Of a stretch of DNA of 64,000 bases, positions 48,731 through 60,123 are shown in pieces. Below the pieces are notes generated by a model. It was not told where the DNA came from. It was given only the letters and a program-made list of their open reading frames with translations, and did not search any database. The translations under genes and the position numbers were made by a program. Source of the DNA: Hordeum vulgare subsp. vulgare (taxonomy: Eukaryota > Streptophyta > Magnoliopsida > Poales > Poaceae). The DNA is taken from NCBI RefSeq assembly GCF_904849725.1, contig NC_058519.1, positions 108,302,881-108,366,880 of the forward strand, in the 5' to 3' direction. How positions within the stretch are numbered: position 1 is the first letter of the stretch; each line of letters opens with the position of its first letter.

Positions 48731-50522
48731 TGTTGAGGAATGTTGCATGGGAAAATAATAATTCTACGCACACGAAGACCTATCATGGTGATGATCATCT
48801 ACGAGAGGGAGATCGGATCCACATACCCTTGTAGATCGCTAAGCGGTAAGCATTAAGAAATGCGGTTGATGTAGTGGAACGTCTTCACGATCCAAATCGC
48901 CGTCATCCCACGATCCGTCCCGATCTAGCACCGAACGAACGACACCTCCGCGTTCAGCACACGTACAGCTCGATGATGATCCCCACCTTCTTGATCCATC
49001 ACGAGAGATAAAGAGGTAGTTCAATTCTCTGGCAGCACGACGGTGTGGCGGTGATTATGGTGAAGCTACTCCAACAGGGCTTCGCTGTGCCATGCCGATC
49101 TAGCTACGAGGTGTCACGAAGTAGTGGAGGGAGACAGGTTTGGACAAAGGCTTGAGGTCCAAAAACCCTCTCAAATCTCCACTATATATAGGAGGAACAA
49201 GAGGGAGGCTGCCTTGCCTCCTACTCCAAGCAGGAGGGTTCGGCCGAGCCAAGGAGGAAGGTCTCCTCCTCCAATTCGGTTTGGTGGAGGAGCCCTTTCC
49301 TTCTTGTCCACCTCCTTCCCTTTTTTTCTTTCTTTTTCCTTTATTTTTCCCTTGGCCGAAATAGGATTATTGGGCTAGCCTCACCAGCCCACTAAGCGCT
49401 GGTGAGGCACCCATGTGCCTATTAGATCCTCTCCCGGGTGGGTGGCCCCGCCCGGTAAAACCCCGGAACCCATTCGTCACTCCCGATCCTTTACCGGTAA
49501 TGCTCAAGTATTTCCGGAAGCCAAATGCAACGATACTATATATCAATCTTCATTTCGGACCATTCCGTAGACATTCAGGACGTCCGGGATATCATCCGGG
49601 ACTCCGAACAACATTTAGTTACCAACATCAATAATTCAACTATACCAAAAACGTCGCCGAACCTTAAGTGTGCACACCCGGTGGGTTCGAGAACTATGTA
49701 GACACGACCGAGACACTCTCCGGCCAATATGCAATAGCGGGACCTAGACGTCCATATTGGATTCTACATATTCCACGAAGATCTTATCGGTTGAACCTCT
49801 ATGTCGGGGATTCACACAATCCCGTATATCATTCCCTTTGTCCTTTGGTTTGTTACTTGCCCGAGATTTGATCATCGGTATCGCCATACCTATTTCAATA
49901 TCGTTACCGACAAGTCTCTTTACTCGTTCTGTAATACAAGATCCCGTGGCTAACTCTTTAGTCACATTGCTTGCAAGGCTTGTTTGTGATGTTGTATTAC
50001 CGAGTGGGCCCTGAGATACCTCTCCTTCACACGGAGTGACAAATCCTAGTCTTGATCCATGCTAATAAGCAGACACCTTTGGAGATGCATGTAGAGTACC
50101 TTTATAGTCACCCATTAACGTTGCGATGTTTGATACACACAAGGCATTCCTCAGGTGTCAGTGAGTTACATGATCTCATGGTCATAGGAATGTATACTTG
50201 ACATGCAGAAAACAATAGCAACAAAATGACATGATCATATGCTATGTTTATAGTTTGGGTCTTGTCCATCACATCATTCTCCTAATGATGTGATCCTGTC
50301 ATCAAGTGACAACACTTGTCTATGGCTAGGAAACCTTAACCATCGTTGACCAACAGGCTAGTCAACTAGAGGCTCACTAGGGACATTGTTTTGTCTATAT
50401 ATCCACACATGCATTTATGTTTCCATTCAATACAATTATAGCATGGATAATAAATGATTATATTGAAATAGGAAATATAATAATAACTATCTTGTTATTG
50501 CCTCTAGGGCATATTTCCAACA
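48731..50522 (-). repeat. 5' LTR of Angela-1
   Basis: The LTR is 1792 bp and matches 41689-43475. TATATATAGT lies at 49182-49191 (minus strand), the likely promoter. The ORFs at 49124-49378 and 49757-50014 are LTR sequence. Confidence 0.92.
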
Positions 50523-50527
50523 TGATC

Positions 50528-51347
50528 TCCAAAAGTCTCATACTTTCGAGGTCAACGGTTTGGTGTAATCTCATGGAACGTGTATTTATCTTCGGTCATG
50601 TGATCGGTGCATATCGAGAACCCACTCCTTTCCACTGGCCATGTAGTCTCTCAAGTTTGCCACAAGATTAAGGTCCCTCATGGTTTTCTCATACTCGATG
50701 ACAAAGTCATCATCTTCATTGTAGTGGCCATGATCCACATTGTCATCATGAGATGAAGTTCCCTCATCATACGAAATAAGAGTTTCATAAAAAATTTGAC
50801 TATGACAATGTTCATATTTATGCATGCAAATGGATTCAACAATTATATTGTTAATAATAATGACATCTCCTTTAGCACGCATGAGATCACGAAGCTCAAA
50901 TAGACATTTATTGAAATTAGGATCATTTGGCTTAATTTTGTGAAAGGCAATGCATTTGTGGACAATGATATCAAGGTTTTTCAAAGAATAATTTGGATAT
51001 CTTTCCTCTAAGTCTTTGCACAAGGTATAGGCACACTCGAAATTTTGCAATTGACTGAGTACATTTCTTGGTAGTCCTCTAATGATTAGATTGAAAGTGT
51101 TAAGATTACCAAGCATATCAACTTTATCATCATGAGAAGGATGTATGTGATCAATGGGAGGTGCATAGGGATATTCAACATACTTGCGCACATGGAATTT
51201 ATCAAATATATCAAGCATTTCATCTTCCATTGTCTAAAATAATTCTCATCAAGAATAGGCACTCTACAACTAAAAATATCGGAACTTGTCACATTCATCT
51301 TCCTCCAACGGTGATTAAACCATGGTTTTGGAGACCTTGCTACCAAT
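50528..51347 (-). pseudogene. Copia A gag (start of polyprotein)
   Basis: Gag begins about 51298 (MNVTSSDIF, then PILDENYFRQWK). It shifts frame near 51180 and continues as PIDHIHPSHDDKVDMLGNLN, then LIIRGLPRNVLSQL and YEKTMRDLNLVANLRDYM. It ends in the protease entry region around 50600-50530 (KEWVLD; CTDHMTEDK in another frame), where Angela-1 interrupts. The domain is of the copia UBN2/DUF4219 type. The region 51299-51347 is leader with a degenerate tRNA-Met-type primer site TTGGTAGCAAGG directly next to the 5' LTR. Confidence 0.82.
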
Positions 51348-52869
51348 TGTGGGATCAAAAGAACGTGTGTCTAGAGAGGGGTGAATAGACTACTTGTCAA
51401 GATGAAAATCCTAGCCTTACCAAATTTGATGGAGGGAAGAATTTCAGCAATACTAACAAGTCTAGTGCGCCCTACACATGCTAGTCAACATATATGGCAG
51501 AGGAAAAGTAAAGACTTTGCACATATAAAGAAGTAGAGTTTAGCAGATCAAACACAAAGAGGTTGACACAATGATTTTTGGTATGGTTCCGATAGGTGGC
51601 GCTATCGTACATCCATGTTAGTGTAGAGTTCAACCCACGGAGGGTACGACTGCGAGAGTCCACGGAGGGCTCCACCCACGAAGGGTCCACGAAGAAGCGA
51701 CCTTCTCTATTCCACCATGGCTTCCGACCACGAAGGACTAGCCTTACTCTCGGTAGATCTTCACGAAGTAGGAGATCTCCTTGCCCTTACAAACATCTTG
51801 GTTCAACTCCACAACATGAAGTCGGAGGCTCCCAAGCGACACCTAACCAATCTAGGAGGCACCACCCTCCAAAAGGTAATAGATGTGGTAGAACAATGAA
51901 CTCCTTGCTCTTGTGCTTCTAAAAATTGTCTCCTCAACACAAAATCAGTCTCTCACATAATAGGCATGGGTAGGAGAGATTCATTTGCTGGAAAGCAGTT
52001 TGGGGTGGCTAGAGATCAAGTTTGCAATTATTGGATTGGAATATCTTGGTCTCAACACATGAGTAGGTGGCTCTCTCTTAGAAAAATGGATCTGGAAATG
52101 AAGTGTGTGTTCTGAGTGCTTCTCCCAGGAATGAGAGGTGGGTGAAGGGGTATATATAGACAACACACAAAATCCAACCGTTACACCTAAAGTGGCAAAA
52201 TCGGTGACACCGAAGTTGTAAACTTGGTGGTACCGACTTGTACTAAAGGCAACAACTTTTGAACCTCCGTGATACCGATATATGAAACTTGATGACACCG
52301 AAAAAATGACTAACGGTCAGATGAGAAGACTCAGTGACACCGATACTCAAACTCGGAAATTCCGATTTTGTGTACTGAGGCAACTTAAAGTTGGTCACCC
52401 AAACTTGGTAGCACCGATATGGTTTTCGGTTGCACCGATTTGGTGGGAATGGCTAGGATTCTGTATGAGGTAAAACTCAGAGGGTCCGAAATATAAAAGT
52501 TGGTGACACCGAATTTGAGTATGTGGTATTGGATAGAATGGTTATGTGGGAAAAATGACTGAGTATTTTGGTGGCTAACTTTGAGCAATTGAGCAGCCAG
52601 TTCATTTTTATACATCACCCCATTTTAATATTATTGGCTTTGCTATGGACTAAAAAGTTATTTCTCACACATATAAAATGAAGATCTTCTACCTTGAAGG
52701 TTGGGCCAATCCTATTCCATTCGTGCATCAAGCGGCATTTCCACATAATCCTTTAGCCAATGCTCTCTATGGACTCTTACTGAAATATACTAGGTAAAAG
52801 TGTTAGTCCAAGAGATAATGTATGTTGTCATAAATTATAAAAATCACCAAGGGAGCTTATGTGCTTTCA
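51348..52869 (-). repeat. 5' LTR of copia A
   Basis: The LTR is 1522 bp and matches 10600-12102. It carries the same cluster of TCGGTGACACCGA-like motifs at ~52200-52515. It is adjacent to the primer site on its low side and to host gag (SMSG) on its high side. Confidence 0.9.
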
Positions 52870-52916
52870 ACTGAGCATGTCTGGGTGCTACCATCACTTG
52901 AATAAAGTGGGAGTTA
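52870..52916 (+). pseudogene. Element B gag, piece 2
   Basis: This 47-base piece reads LSMSGCYHHLNKVGV in frame, the continuation of DEHVL at 10599 and parallel to Angela-1 gag (LRMSGYSNRLAELGI). A solo LTR follows. Confidence 0.85.
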
Positions 52917-54696
52917 TGTTGGGGAACGCCGCATGGGAAACAAAAAATTTCCTACGCTCACCAAGATCTATCTATCGAGATCAACAACTATGAGAGGGGG
53001 AGTGCATCTACATACCCTTTTAGATCGCTAAGCGGAAGCATTGATAAACATAGTTGATGTAGTCGAGCGTCTTCGTGTTCCAATCATGATATGTCCCACG
53101 ATCCAATCACGAATGTCCCGATCAAGTGTCGAACGAACGACACCTCCGTATTTAGCACACTTACAACTCGATGACGCCTTCACCACATCGGTCCAGAAAG
53201 CATGGGTGAAGTAGTAGCTGAGTTCTCTGGCTAAACGATGATGTGGTGGCAATGGTGGTGGTGCTATTCCGACAGGGGTACGTCGAGCGCTACCGAAACC
53301 GCAAACGGAGGAGAAAACGATCCATGGAGAGAGAGGGACGCCAAGGGCTTAGCGTGTCTTCTTGGGGTGTCCCCTCCCCTCTATATATAGGTGGAGGGGC
53401 GTGAGGAACAGCTCCTAGAAGCCCTAGGGCGCAGCCAAGGTGGGAGGAGGTGGAATCCTAGTCCTCATCCTTCCTTTCATACAAAGGTGGACTTTCCACC
53501 TTTCCCAATTGCATGGGCGTTGAGGGAGTTGTGCGCCTGGACCAATAAGACCAGGGCACCTCCCCTAAGCCCATGCAAACCCTTGGTATGTGGTAGAACC
53601 CTTGGTGGACTTACGAACTCCTCTAGAAGTTTCCAGAACCTTCTAGAAACTTCTTGGTACAATACCGGAAGAACCTAAAACTTTTTTGGTAGCCAAAATA
53701 TGGCTTCCCATATACAAATCTTTACCTCCATACCATTCTGGAGCTCCTCGTGATGTTTATTTCTCATCCAGGACTCTGAACAACATTTAGTCACCAACAC
53801 AATAACTCAACAATATCTATATCGTCACCGAACTCTAGGTGTGAAGACCCTACAGGTTCGAGAACTATGCAGACATGACACGAGACACCTTACGGTCAAT
53901 AACCAATAGAGGGACATGTATGCCCATATTGGTTCCTACATATTCTACGATGATCTTTATCGGTCGAACCATGATGTCAAGGCTTTAGTTAATCCCGTAT
54001 GGAGGTCCCTTTGTCCATCGGTATGTTACTTGCCCGAGATTTGATCGTCGGTATCTCGATACCTAGTTCAATCTCGTTACCGGCAAGTCACTTTACTCGT
54101 TCCGTAATACAAGATCCCGTGACTAAATCCTTATCCACATTTCTAGCAAGCTTATTGTGATGTTGTATTACCGAGTGGGCCCCGAGATACCTCTCCGTCA
54201 CACAGAATGACAAATCCAGTCTTGATCCATGCCAATCTCCACAGACACCCTCGGAGATACCTATAGAGCATCTTTATAGTCACCCAGTGATGTTGTGACG
54301 TTGGATACACACAAGGCATTCCTCCGGTGTTGGTGAGTTGCATGATCTCATAGTTATAGGAACATATATATTGACATGCAGAAAGCAATAACACTAAGCT
54401 CGATACGATCAAATGTTATGCTTAAGTTTTGGATCTTGTCGATCACATCATTCTCCTAATGATGTGATCCTCTTATCAAATATCAACTCATGTCTATGCC
54501 TAGGAAACCTTAGCCATCTTTGATCAACGAGCCAGTCTAGGAGAGGCTCACTAGGGACACGGTGTTGTCTATGTATCCACACATGTACTTGAGTTTCCAA
54601 CCAATACAATTATAGCATGGATAATAAACGATTATCATGAACAAGGAAATATGATAATAATTAATTTATTATTGCCTATAAGGCTTATTTCCAACA
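52917..54696 (-). mobile_element. Angela/WIS-like copia solo LTR
   Basis: This single 1780 bp LTR reads TGTTGGAAATAAGCC to CCCCAACA on the minus strand, with a perfect AGTTA duplication (52912-52916, 54697-54701). CTATATATAG near 53382 is its TATA box. The gag frame of B resumes after it. It is related to but distinct from the Angela-1 LTRs. Confidence 0.92.
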
Positions 54697-54701
54697 AGTT
54701 A

Positions 54702-54746
54702 ATCTTAGAGATAATACAATGATTGACAGAGTTCTCCACTCACTGT
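54702..54746 (+). pseudogene. Element B gag, piece 3
   Basis: The 45 bases (with the preceding duplication) read VNLRDNTMIDRVLHSL, matching ELPQESITDRILQSL of Angela-1 gag. The frame is then lost at a gypsy LTR fragment; no further piece of B was found. Confidence 0.82.
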
Positions 54747-54960
54747 TGATACATCTCCAACGTATCTACTTTTGCAAACACTTTTGCTCTAGTTTTGGAC
54801 TCTAATTTGCATGATTTGAATAGAACTAACCCGGACTGATGTTGTTTTTAGCAGAACTACCTTGGTTTTTATTTTTGTGCAGAAATAAAAAAATTCAGAA
54901 TTGGATGAAACTTTTTTTGAATTATTCCTGAAATATATATATAATTTTGGAGCAAAGATG
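54747..54960 (+). mobile_element. 5' fragment of a gypsy LTR (Sabrina/Fatima-like)
   Basis: The fragment starts TGATACATCTCCAACGTATC and holds ~214 bases of an LTR class common in wheat (CTTTTGCTCTAGTTTTGG, AACTAACCCGGACTGA). It is cut at 54960 by, or against, another LTR fragment. No duplication could be assigned. Confidence 0.65.
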
Positions 54961-55898
54961 TAGGGTCCGCACGCTTAACATTCGGTGACTACAGTGTATT
55001 ATTGGGTTATGTATGTTGGTGATCAAATGTTAGTTGGCATCCCAGATGATATCCCGGACGTCCCGAGGAGCTCCGGAATGGTCCGAAGGTAAAGAATTAT
55101 ATTTGGGAAGTCATATATTGGCTACCGAAAAAGTTTTAGGTTTTTCCGGTAATGTACCAGGAAGCTTCTAGAAGGTTCCAGAAACTACTGGAGGAGTCTA
55201 CAAGTTCACCAGGGGCTCCACCACGCCCCAAGGGTTTGCATGGGCTGAGGGTAGGTTCCCTAGCCTTTTTATGCCAGGCGCACAACTCCCTAAAGGCCCA
55301 TGCAATTGGGAAAGGTGGAAAGTCCACCTTTGTATGGAAGGCAAGGAGGAGGAGTAGGATTCCACCTCCTCCCACCTTGGTTGTTCCCTAGGGCTTGGAG
55401 GGGCTCTTCCCCACGCACCTCTACCTATATATAGAGGGGAAGGGGCGCTCGAAGATGACACACCAAGCACTTGGCTCCCCTCTCTCTCCCTACATCGTTT
55501 TCTCCTCCATTTGCAGTTCTGGTAGCACTTGGCGTATCCCTGCCGGAATAGCACCACCACCGCCGCCACCACACCATCGTGCCACCGGAGAACACAAGAT
55601 ACTACTTCACCTCTGCTCGCTGAATCAAGGTCGTGAAGGCATCATTGAGATGTACGTGTGTTGAACGCGGAGGTGTCATCCGTTTGGCACTTGATCGGGA
55701 TGTGATTGGATCACGAAAGGGATCGGGATTGGATCTCGAAGACGTTCGACTACATCAACAGTGTTTCTTAATGCTTCCTCTTAGAAATCTACAAGGGTAT
55801 GTAGCTGCACTCCCCCTCTCGTAGTTGTTGATCTCCATAGATTGATCTTGGGTGCACGTAGGATTTTTTTTTGTTTCCCATGCAAATTTCCCCAACAC
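54961..55898 (+). mobile_element. 5'-truncated Angela/WIS-like LTR fragment
   Basis: This 938 bp fragment is the 3' half of the same LTR family as 52917-54696 but in plus orientation, ending CCCCAACA. CTATATATAG at ~55424 matches the TATA box of the other copy. The two copies form a large inverted repeat. Confidence 0.8.
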
Positions 55899-56098
55899 AA
55901 GGGGGTGCTTGCCTGGCTCAACAAAGTCTCCGGGATCTTCAAAGTCTTCTGATCCAACTCCTTCATCAAAAACGCAATCTATTGTTGCAATTATAACGGG
56001 AATAATAAGACCATGACAAAAACACAGAAAATAAAATCTTCTTAAAAATGTCACACCATTTTTGTAAAATAGTAGGGTGAATGTAAGCTTTGTAAAAA
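55899..56098. other. Unassigned sequence before MULE2
   Basis: I could not place these 200 bases. A minus-strand frame reads IDCVFDEGVGSEDFEDPGDF, an acidic stretch that may be a retroelement fragment. The last nine bases (TTGTAAAAA, 56090-56098) are the candidate left target duplication of MULE2. Confidence 0.35.
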
Positions 56099-56245
56099 GG
56101 GTTTTCTATATTTGTGCCCCTGGTTCCTCAGTCTTTCTCACTGAACCCCCTGCTCTAAAATTTAGCTATGTTTCCCCACTTGCTAGTCTGAAACCCTCAC
56201 AAAAGCCCAAACTGGATGTTTGCCGTCAAGTCAAGCTTTGACCGT
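56099..56245 (+). repeat. MULE2 terminal inverted repeat
   Basis: It aligns with the MULE1 terminal repeats by eye: GTGCCCC, GTTCCTCAGT, TTTCCCCAC, CTCACAAA, GTTTGCCGTC, GACCGTTAAC. Its partner end is not in the window. Confidence 0.75.
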
Positions 56246-56452
56246 TAACTCTGACGAGTGAGGCATCTATTGTTTCAGCCACACTAGAGTTGAAGAGGGA
56301 CTCTGTTATCTAGCGACATGATCGTTTCAGCTTTCTCAGTTCGCTCATGTCGATTCAATGGCTGGCGTCTTGATTCAATGCTTGACATCGATTCAGTGGC
56401 TCGCATCGAGTCAGTTGCCAATTAAATCCCATGGCATACTGATCCCAGGCAT

Positions 56453-56461
56453 CTATTTAAA
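56453..56461 (+). promoter_or_regulatory. TATA box of ORF-C (MULE2)
   Basis: CTATTTAAA lies 110 bases before the ORF-C ATG. It is identical in sequence and nearly identical in spacing to that of MULE1. Confidence 0.7.
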
Positions 56462-56562
56462 CCACTCACCCCTGTGTCTCTTGTCCACAACTTCCATCTC
56501 CGCTGGTCCTTCCCTTCTTCATCCAACTCCAAAGCAGTTTCAAAGCTAGGCGAGTAGAGAAG

Positions 56563-57000
56563 ATGCAGTACAATGGCCCCACCTTTCGCTTCCCACCCAC
56601 TATGCCAGAGAGGAGGTACCCCACCGTCGTCATCATGGATACCACGTTGCGTGTGTGGGCGATCTCAAGGTGGAGGGCTCCTAGGTAGTTGGCCCAGGTG
56701 TTCCTCCGTGCAGGATTTGGCCACCTCTCGGCAAGCTAGCAGGTCATGTTCCGCCTGGACGAGATGCGTCTGAATGCATCCTCTCCGACGACCGGGCTGC
56801 TCGCACACTTCACCAACCGCTTCGACACATTCTATCTTCTCGAGCAGGTGTTTTGGTGTGGTTTTGAGTTCATCGCTTTCACAACCTACAACATCTTCGC
56901 CGACGTAGACAACATCTTCCCCACCCCGAACGCTATGCACAACCTCCCCTACTACATCGGCGGTAACGACATGGAGGAGTACTATCGAAGATGGCGATGA
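56563..57000 (+). pseudogene. ORF-C of MULE2: ~145-residue homologue, two nonsense codons
   Basis: ATG at 56563 reads MQYNGPTFRFPPTMPERRYP and reaches TGA at 56998-57000, in one frame, with TAG at 56686-56688 and 56737-56739. It shares RVWA.SRWR, FLRAGF.HL, HFTNRFD, WCG.EFIAFTTYNIF and the spacing of the acidic C-terminus with MULE1 ORF-C (22902-23330). The shared protein against more diverged DNA suggests past selection on the protein. Function unknown. The strand is inward from the terminal repeat, as in MULE1. Confidence 0.75.
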
Positions 57001-58224
57001 AGGCAGGCCGATTTTTCATGAACATGGTGTTGCCTGGTGTTGCCCTAGTTTGTTTCTCTAGTGTGTTAGGGCTTCTAATTTCTACTATTAGTGTATCGTT
57101 TGTTAAGTTCTACCGTGAACTTGCCGTTTTATCTTTATTGTTGTCATGTTATATGTAAGAACTTCTATTTATATATCTATGTTATGCTTGTGTTATATTT
57201 GGATTTCTTGGCTAGCATGTATGGGCTTTTATTCATGTTGTGTTATATTTGGATTTCATTGGAAACAACATAATCAAATCTGTCAAAAAAGGATACAAAA
57301 GCTAGAGCAAAAAGAGCAAAAATAATTATGAAGCTTTTATTCATGTTGTGTTATATTTGGATTTTATTAGAAACAACATAATCAAATGTGTCAAAAAAGG
57401 ATACAAAACCTAGAGAAAAAATAGTAAAAAAATATGAACTACATCATGGTGATCCCTCCCTATAAACTTGGTATAAACCATGCAGTATATAAAAAAGCTC
57501 ACCTTTGCCTCTATGGTGATCCCTACAGCATGCAACATGCACAAGTAATATAGATCTCTCTAATATACAACATGCACCATAGAGTGTGACAAGTAGGACG
57601 AGATATTATTTTAATCCAATCACAAGCTTGGAGAGTGCCTCTACATTCCTTAGCATGCAACATCCACCATAGAGTGTGACAAGTAGGATCGGATATGGAG
57701 AGGAAGCATGCAACCATGTGAAATGGACATATTTCAATGTTAATCGTAATAATTTTTTGTGGCTAATTTTTGAAATGTTGGTCTCCATATTGCATGAAAG
57801 AGCAATCAAATAAATGCTAGTGCCTAATTTTTGAAATGTTGTATTGGATACTAAATTTTGAACGTAAAAAGGAGCAATCAAATAAATGAAGCACAAAAGA
57901 AAACAGAGCCATCACATGCACTATTTTTTGTGGGTCTCTTTTATCTTTGGGGGTTGGGGGGTTTCACAGTCACCTTGCCACGACCCAAAAATATATTTGT
58001 TTAGGTTTGGGCCCAACAAATCAAGTTTGGTTTTCTTGCACTCGGTGTGTTCTGAAGAAAGTGAAACTGTCGAAAACTAACACCTACAGATATTCAGAGA
58101 TCGAGTAGGAAGTCCAAATAGATTCAGAGATTCAGAGATAGAGTTTAAGCTTATACCACCATTAAGCATACGATCCACACATTAAGCATGTAAACTTAAG
58201 GTTACACCACAGTAATAACATATC
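57001..58224. other. MULE2 spacer between ORF-C and GRF gene
   Basis: AT-rich, non-coding. It holds a ~110 bp tandem duplication (57225-57445) and a second imperfect repeat of CACCATAGAGTGTGACAAGT (57571, 57668). ORFs here have no domains. Confidence 0.6.
57225..57445 (+). repeat. ~110 bp tandem duplication
   Basis: Two adjacent copies share TTTTATTCATGTTGTGTTAT, GAAACAACATAATCAAAT and AAAAAAGGATACAAAA with a few substitutions. Confidence 0.8.
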
Positions 58225-58450
58225 TTAACGAGAGATGACCAACAAGTAAGCAAGTTCTAGAGCAACTATAGAAAAATAAAATCCTAAAGATATCAGATTG
58301 GCTTGCTTCTTCAATTCATTCATTTGTTTCAAATTCTTGTTCATCATCTTTAATTCCCCATTCAAATCCACATCCACCACTCTCGCAACAACACTATGAG
58401 AGAGCAAATTCTCCATGGCTGACGGCAGATTGAGTTCCCGGGTTGCGACC
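58225..58450 (-). pseudogene. GRF/tail-anchor gene of MULE2, 5'-truncated
   Basis: An open 74-codon stretch (minus strand) reads VATRELNLPSA and on to the stop TAA at 58225-58227. It aligns with residues ~70-140 of the MULE1 GRF protein: coiled-coil LKMMNKNLKQMNELKKQ and hydrophobic tail ISLGFYFSIVALELAYLLVI, ending ISR in both. The zinc-finger half is missing because G3 begins at 58451. The surviving coiled coil and anchor have no stops. Confidence 0.82.
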
Positions 58451-60123
58451 TAATATCGCACAAGTATAGGGGATAGTGTGTAGCCTTTTAGATAAGTAAG
58501 CGTGTCGAACCCAACGAGGAGCTAAAGGTGGGATAAATATTCTCTCAAGTTCTATCAACCACTGACACAACTCTACGCACACTAAACGTTTTGCAATATC
58601 TAGGAAATAAAACTAGAGTAACAATACGGGTAAACAAGATAGTTTTGCAGGATAATAAATACATGAAATAAAAGTTAGTTGCTGCAGCAATAAAGTATAC
58701 TAAATAACTATAAACTAACAGTACCATGAGTGTGGAAAAGTGGTGGTAATTTTGATGGATTTGTCCATTATCAAATAGTCAAATACAAGGTTGATATTCC
58801 TCTTTTATGTGGGAGAGGCAAAGCTAACAAGCTCTCACTATCCAATGATTGCAAGTACTTATGATTGGAACTCTAGCAAACATCCGTAACTACTATAAGA
58901 TACATTAAGGTAAAAATACCCAACCATAGCATTAAGATCAAAAGGTCCTCTTTATCCCATATGCTTTAATCACAAGATTGGGGCTCATGTTTCTGTCACT
59001 CAAGCAGCCCACCCTCTAGCTTTGTCCACATAGTACAAACCCTATGATGTGATCCATGCATGCATAAACATATGATGGGCACCATAGGACTGTAATAAAT
59101 TCAATATATAGCTCAAACCATCCATGGAGATTCAACAATCAATCGTATGACAAAAGGGAACTACACAAACATGACATAGATGCAATAGATAATCTCCAAA
59201 TAATTTATAACATCATACACCATGTTTACATAGGGGTTTACATAGGTTTGTGGGAGAGTGGTCCGCTATAACTATGAAGGAGATGATGATGGAAGTGTTG
59301 GTGAAGGCAGCATCATGGCGGAGAGGATGGAGAAGGGGCAACACGTGGGGTGCGGGGCGGCGCCAACGGCGGAGGGACTCCTCCTGCACCGGCCGGCCAT
59401 CATGGGGGAGCGCTGCCCCCCTTCCTCCATGGCTTCTTGGTGCTGTAGATGAGCCCTCCCCCATGGATATGAGGCCATGGGGGAAGCAAAATTCGTGTCT
59501 TTTGGAGGATGTCCAGAAATCAGAGTTTTCCTCTCCTTATATGAGCTGGGACGATCATCCTTGGCCCTCCGATGGATGCCTCTTTTATCCAAGGGCTCTT
59601 GGGCACCTCTAGAACCTCCCTAGGAACCCCTCTCATCCCTAATGAGGTCCCAAAGTCGTGGCTTGGCCAAATCCATCAAATATGGTAAGAATTGGACTCA
59701 ATCACGTCACAGATTCCCGTAATCCTGTAATCAGATATTTGTCCTCTAGTAAAACGGGTTTTCCTGGAGCGTCTATTCTCCAAATGGGCCGAATTGTATG
59801 TCTAGAATTATCAGAATAAAATTACCCACACTTTGGCTTCTGTAAGATTTCTGTTTCAGGCCGTATTCGACCCATAACGTGGCAATCTTTAAAAAGAATT
59901 TTCAGGCAGATTTCAGGAAAGTCCCAATTCGACTCCAACAAGGTTTCCTCTTCTATTTTTGATAGTTCCTACACATAAAAGTGTAAAATAAGAACATTGT
60001 GCACTTTTGCAACTATTAATAGGTTAGTCAAAAGAAATCATAAACTTAATATAAAAACAATTATCAAAAGCATAAAAGTAGCATGAAACCATCAAAAATT
60101 ATAGATACTTTTTAGACGTATCA
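58451..60123 (-). repeat. 3' LTR of gypsy-like element G3
   Basis: On the minus strand it runs from TGATACGTCTAAAAAG to GCGATATTA (a decayed CA end), 1673 bp. On its high side lies ACATCCCCAAGCTTAG, complement of the polypurine tract, so this is the 3' LTR. Its low side abuts MULE2 GRF sequence (CGACC, 58446-58450, the candidate target duplication). ORFs near 59213-59612 are in the GC-rich LTR leader. Confidence 0.8.

Larger units (their letters stand above)
41689..50522 (-). mobile_element. Angela-1: full-length Angela/BARE-type copia element
   Basis: This 8834 bp element has LTRs 41689-43475 (3') and 48731-50522 (5') on the minus strand, TGTTGGAAATAT... to ...CCTCAACA, the Angela/WIS/BARE signature. 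The primer site GTGGCATCATGAGC (minus, 48717-48730) resembles the tRNA-Met type. Flanks TAATA (41684-41688) and TGATC (50523-50527) match 3 of 5; the protease frame of copia A resumes across it (FGD to SKGMV). Gag to RNase H is present but broken. Confidence 0.9.
10600..52869 (-). mobile_element. Copia A: complete Ty1/copia element, 42 kb with nested insertions
   Basis: Copia A has a 3' LTR at 10600-12102 and a 5' LTR at 51348-52869 (minus orientation), both with TGTGGGATC at the low end and TGAAAGCACATA at the high end when read on the minus strand. Removing X, Z, Angela-1 and their duplicated target bases leaves about 9.07 kb, a normal copia length. Gag, protease, integrase, RT and RNase H occur in copia order. 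The flanks GCTCA (10595-10599) and ACTGA (52870-52874) match only 3 of 5, but the gag frame of host B continues exactly across the gap. The element is inactive. Confidence 0.88.
56099..58450 (-). mobile_element. MULE2: partial second copy of the MULE1 family
   Basis: It starts with a terminal repeat GGGTTTTCTATATTTGTGCC that aligns with both MULE1 ends, best with the right one (GTTTGCCGTC, CCGTTAAC). ORF-C follows on plus and the 3' end of the GRF gene on minus, which is the MULE1 right half in reverse. It breaks off at 58450, where G3 is inserted. No transposase or second terminal repeat was found to the right within the window. Orientation is given relative to MULE1. Confidence 0.8.

Noticed and set aside
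55755..56054. Minus-strand ORF with acidic segment as a cellular gene
   Set aside because: Most of it lies in an LTR fragment; the remaining acidic stretch is short and could not be assigned.
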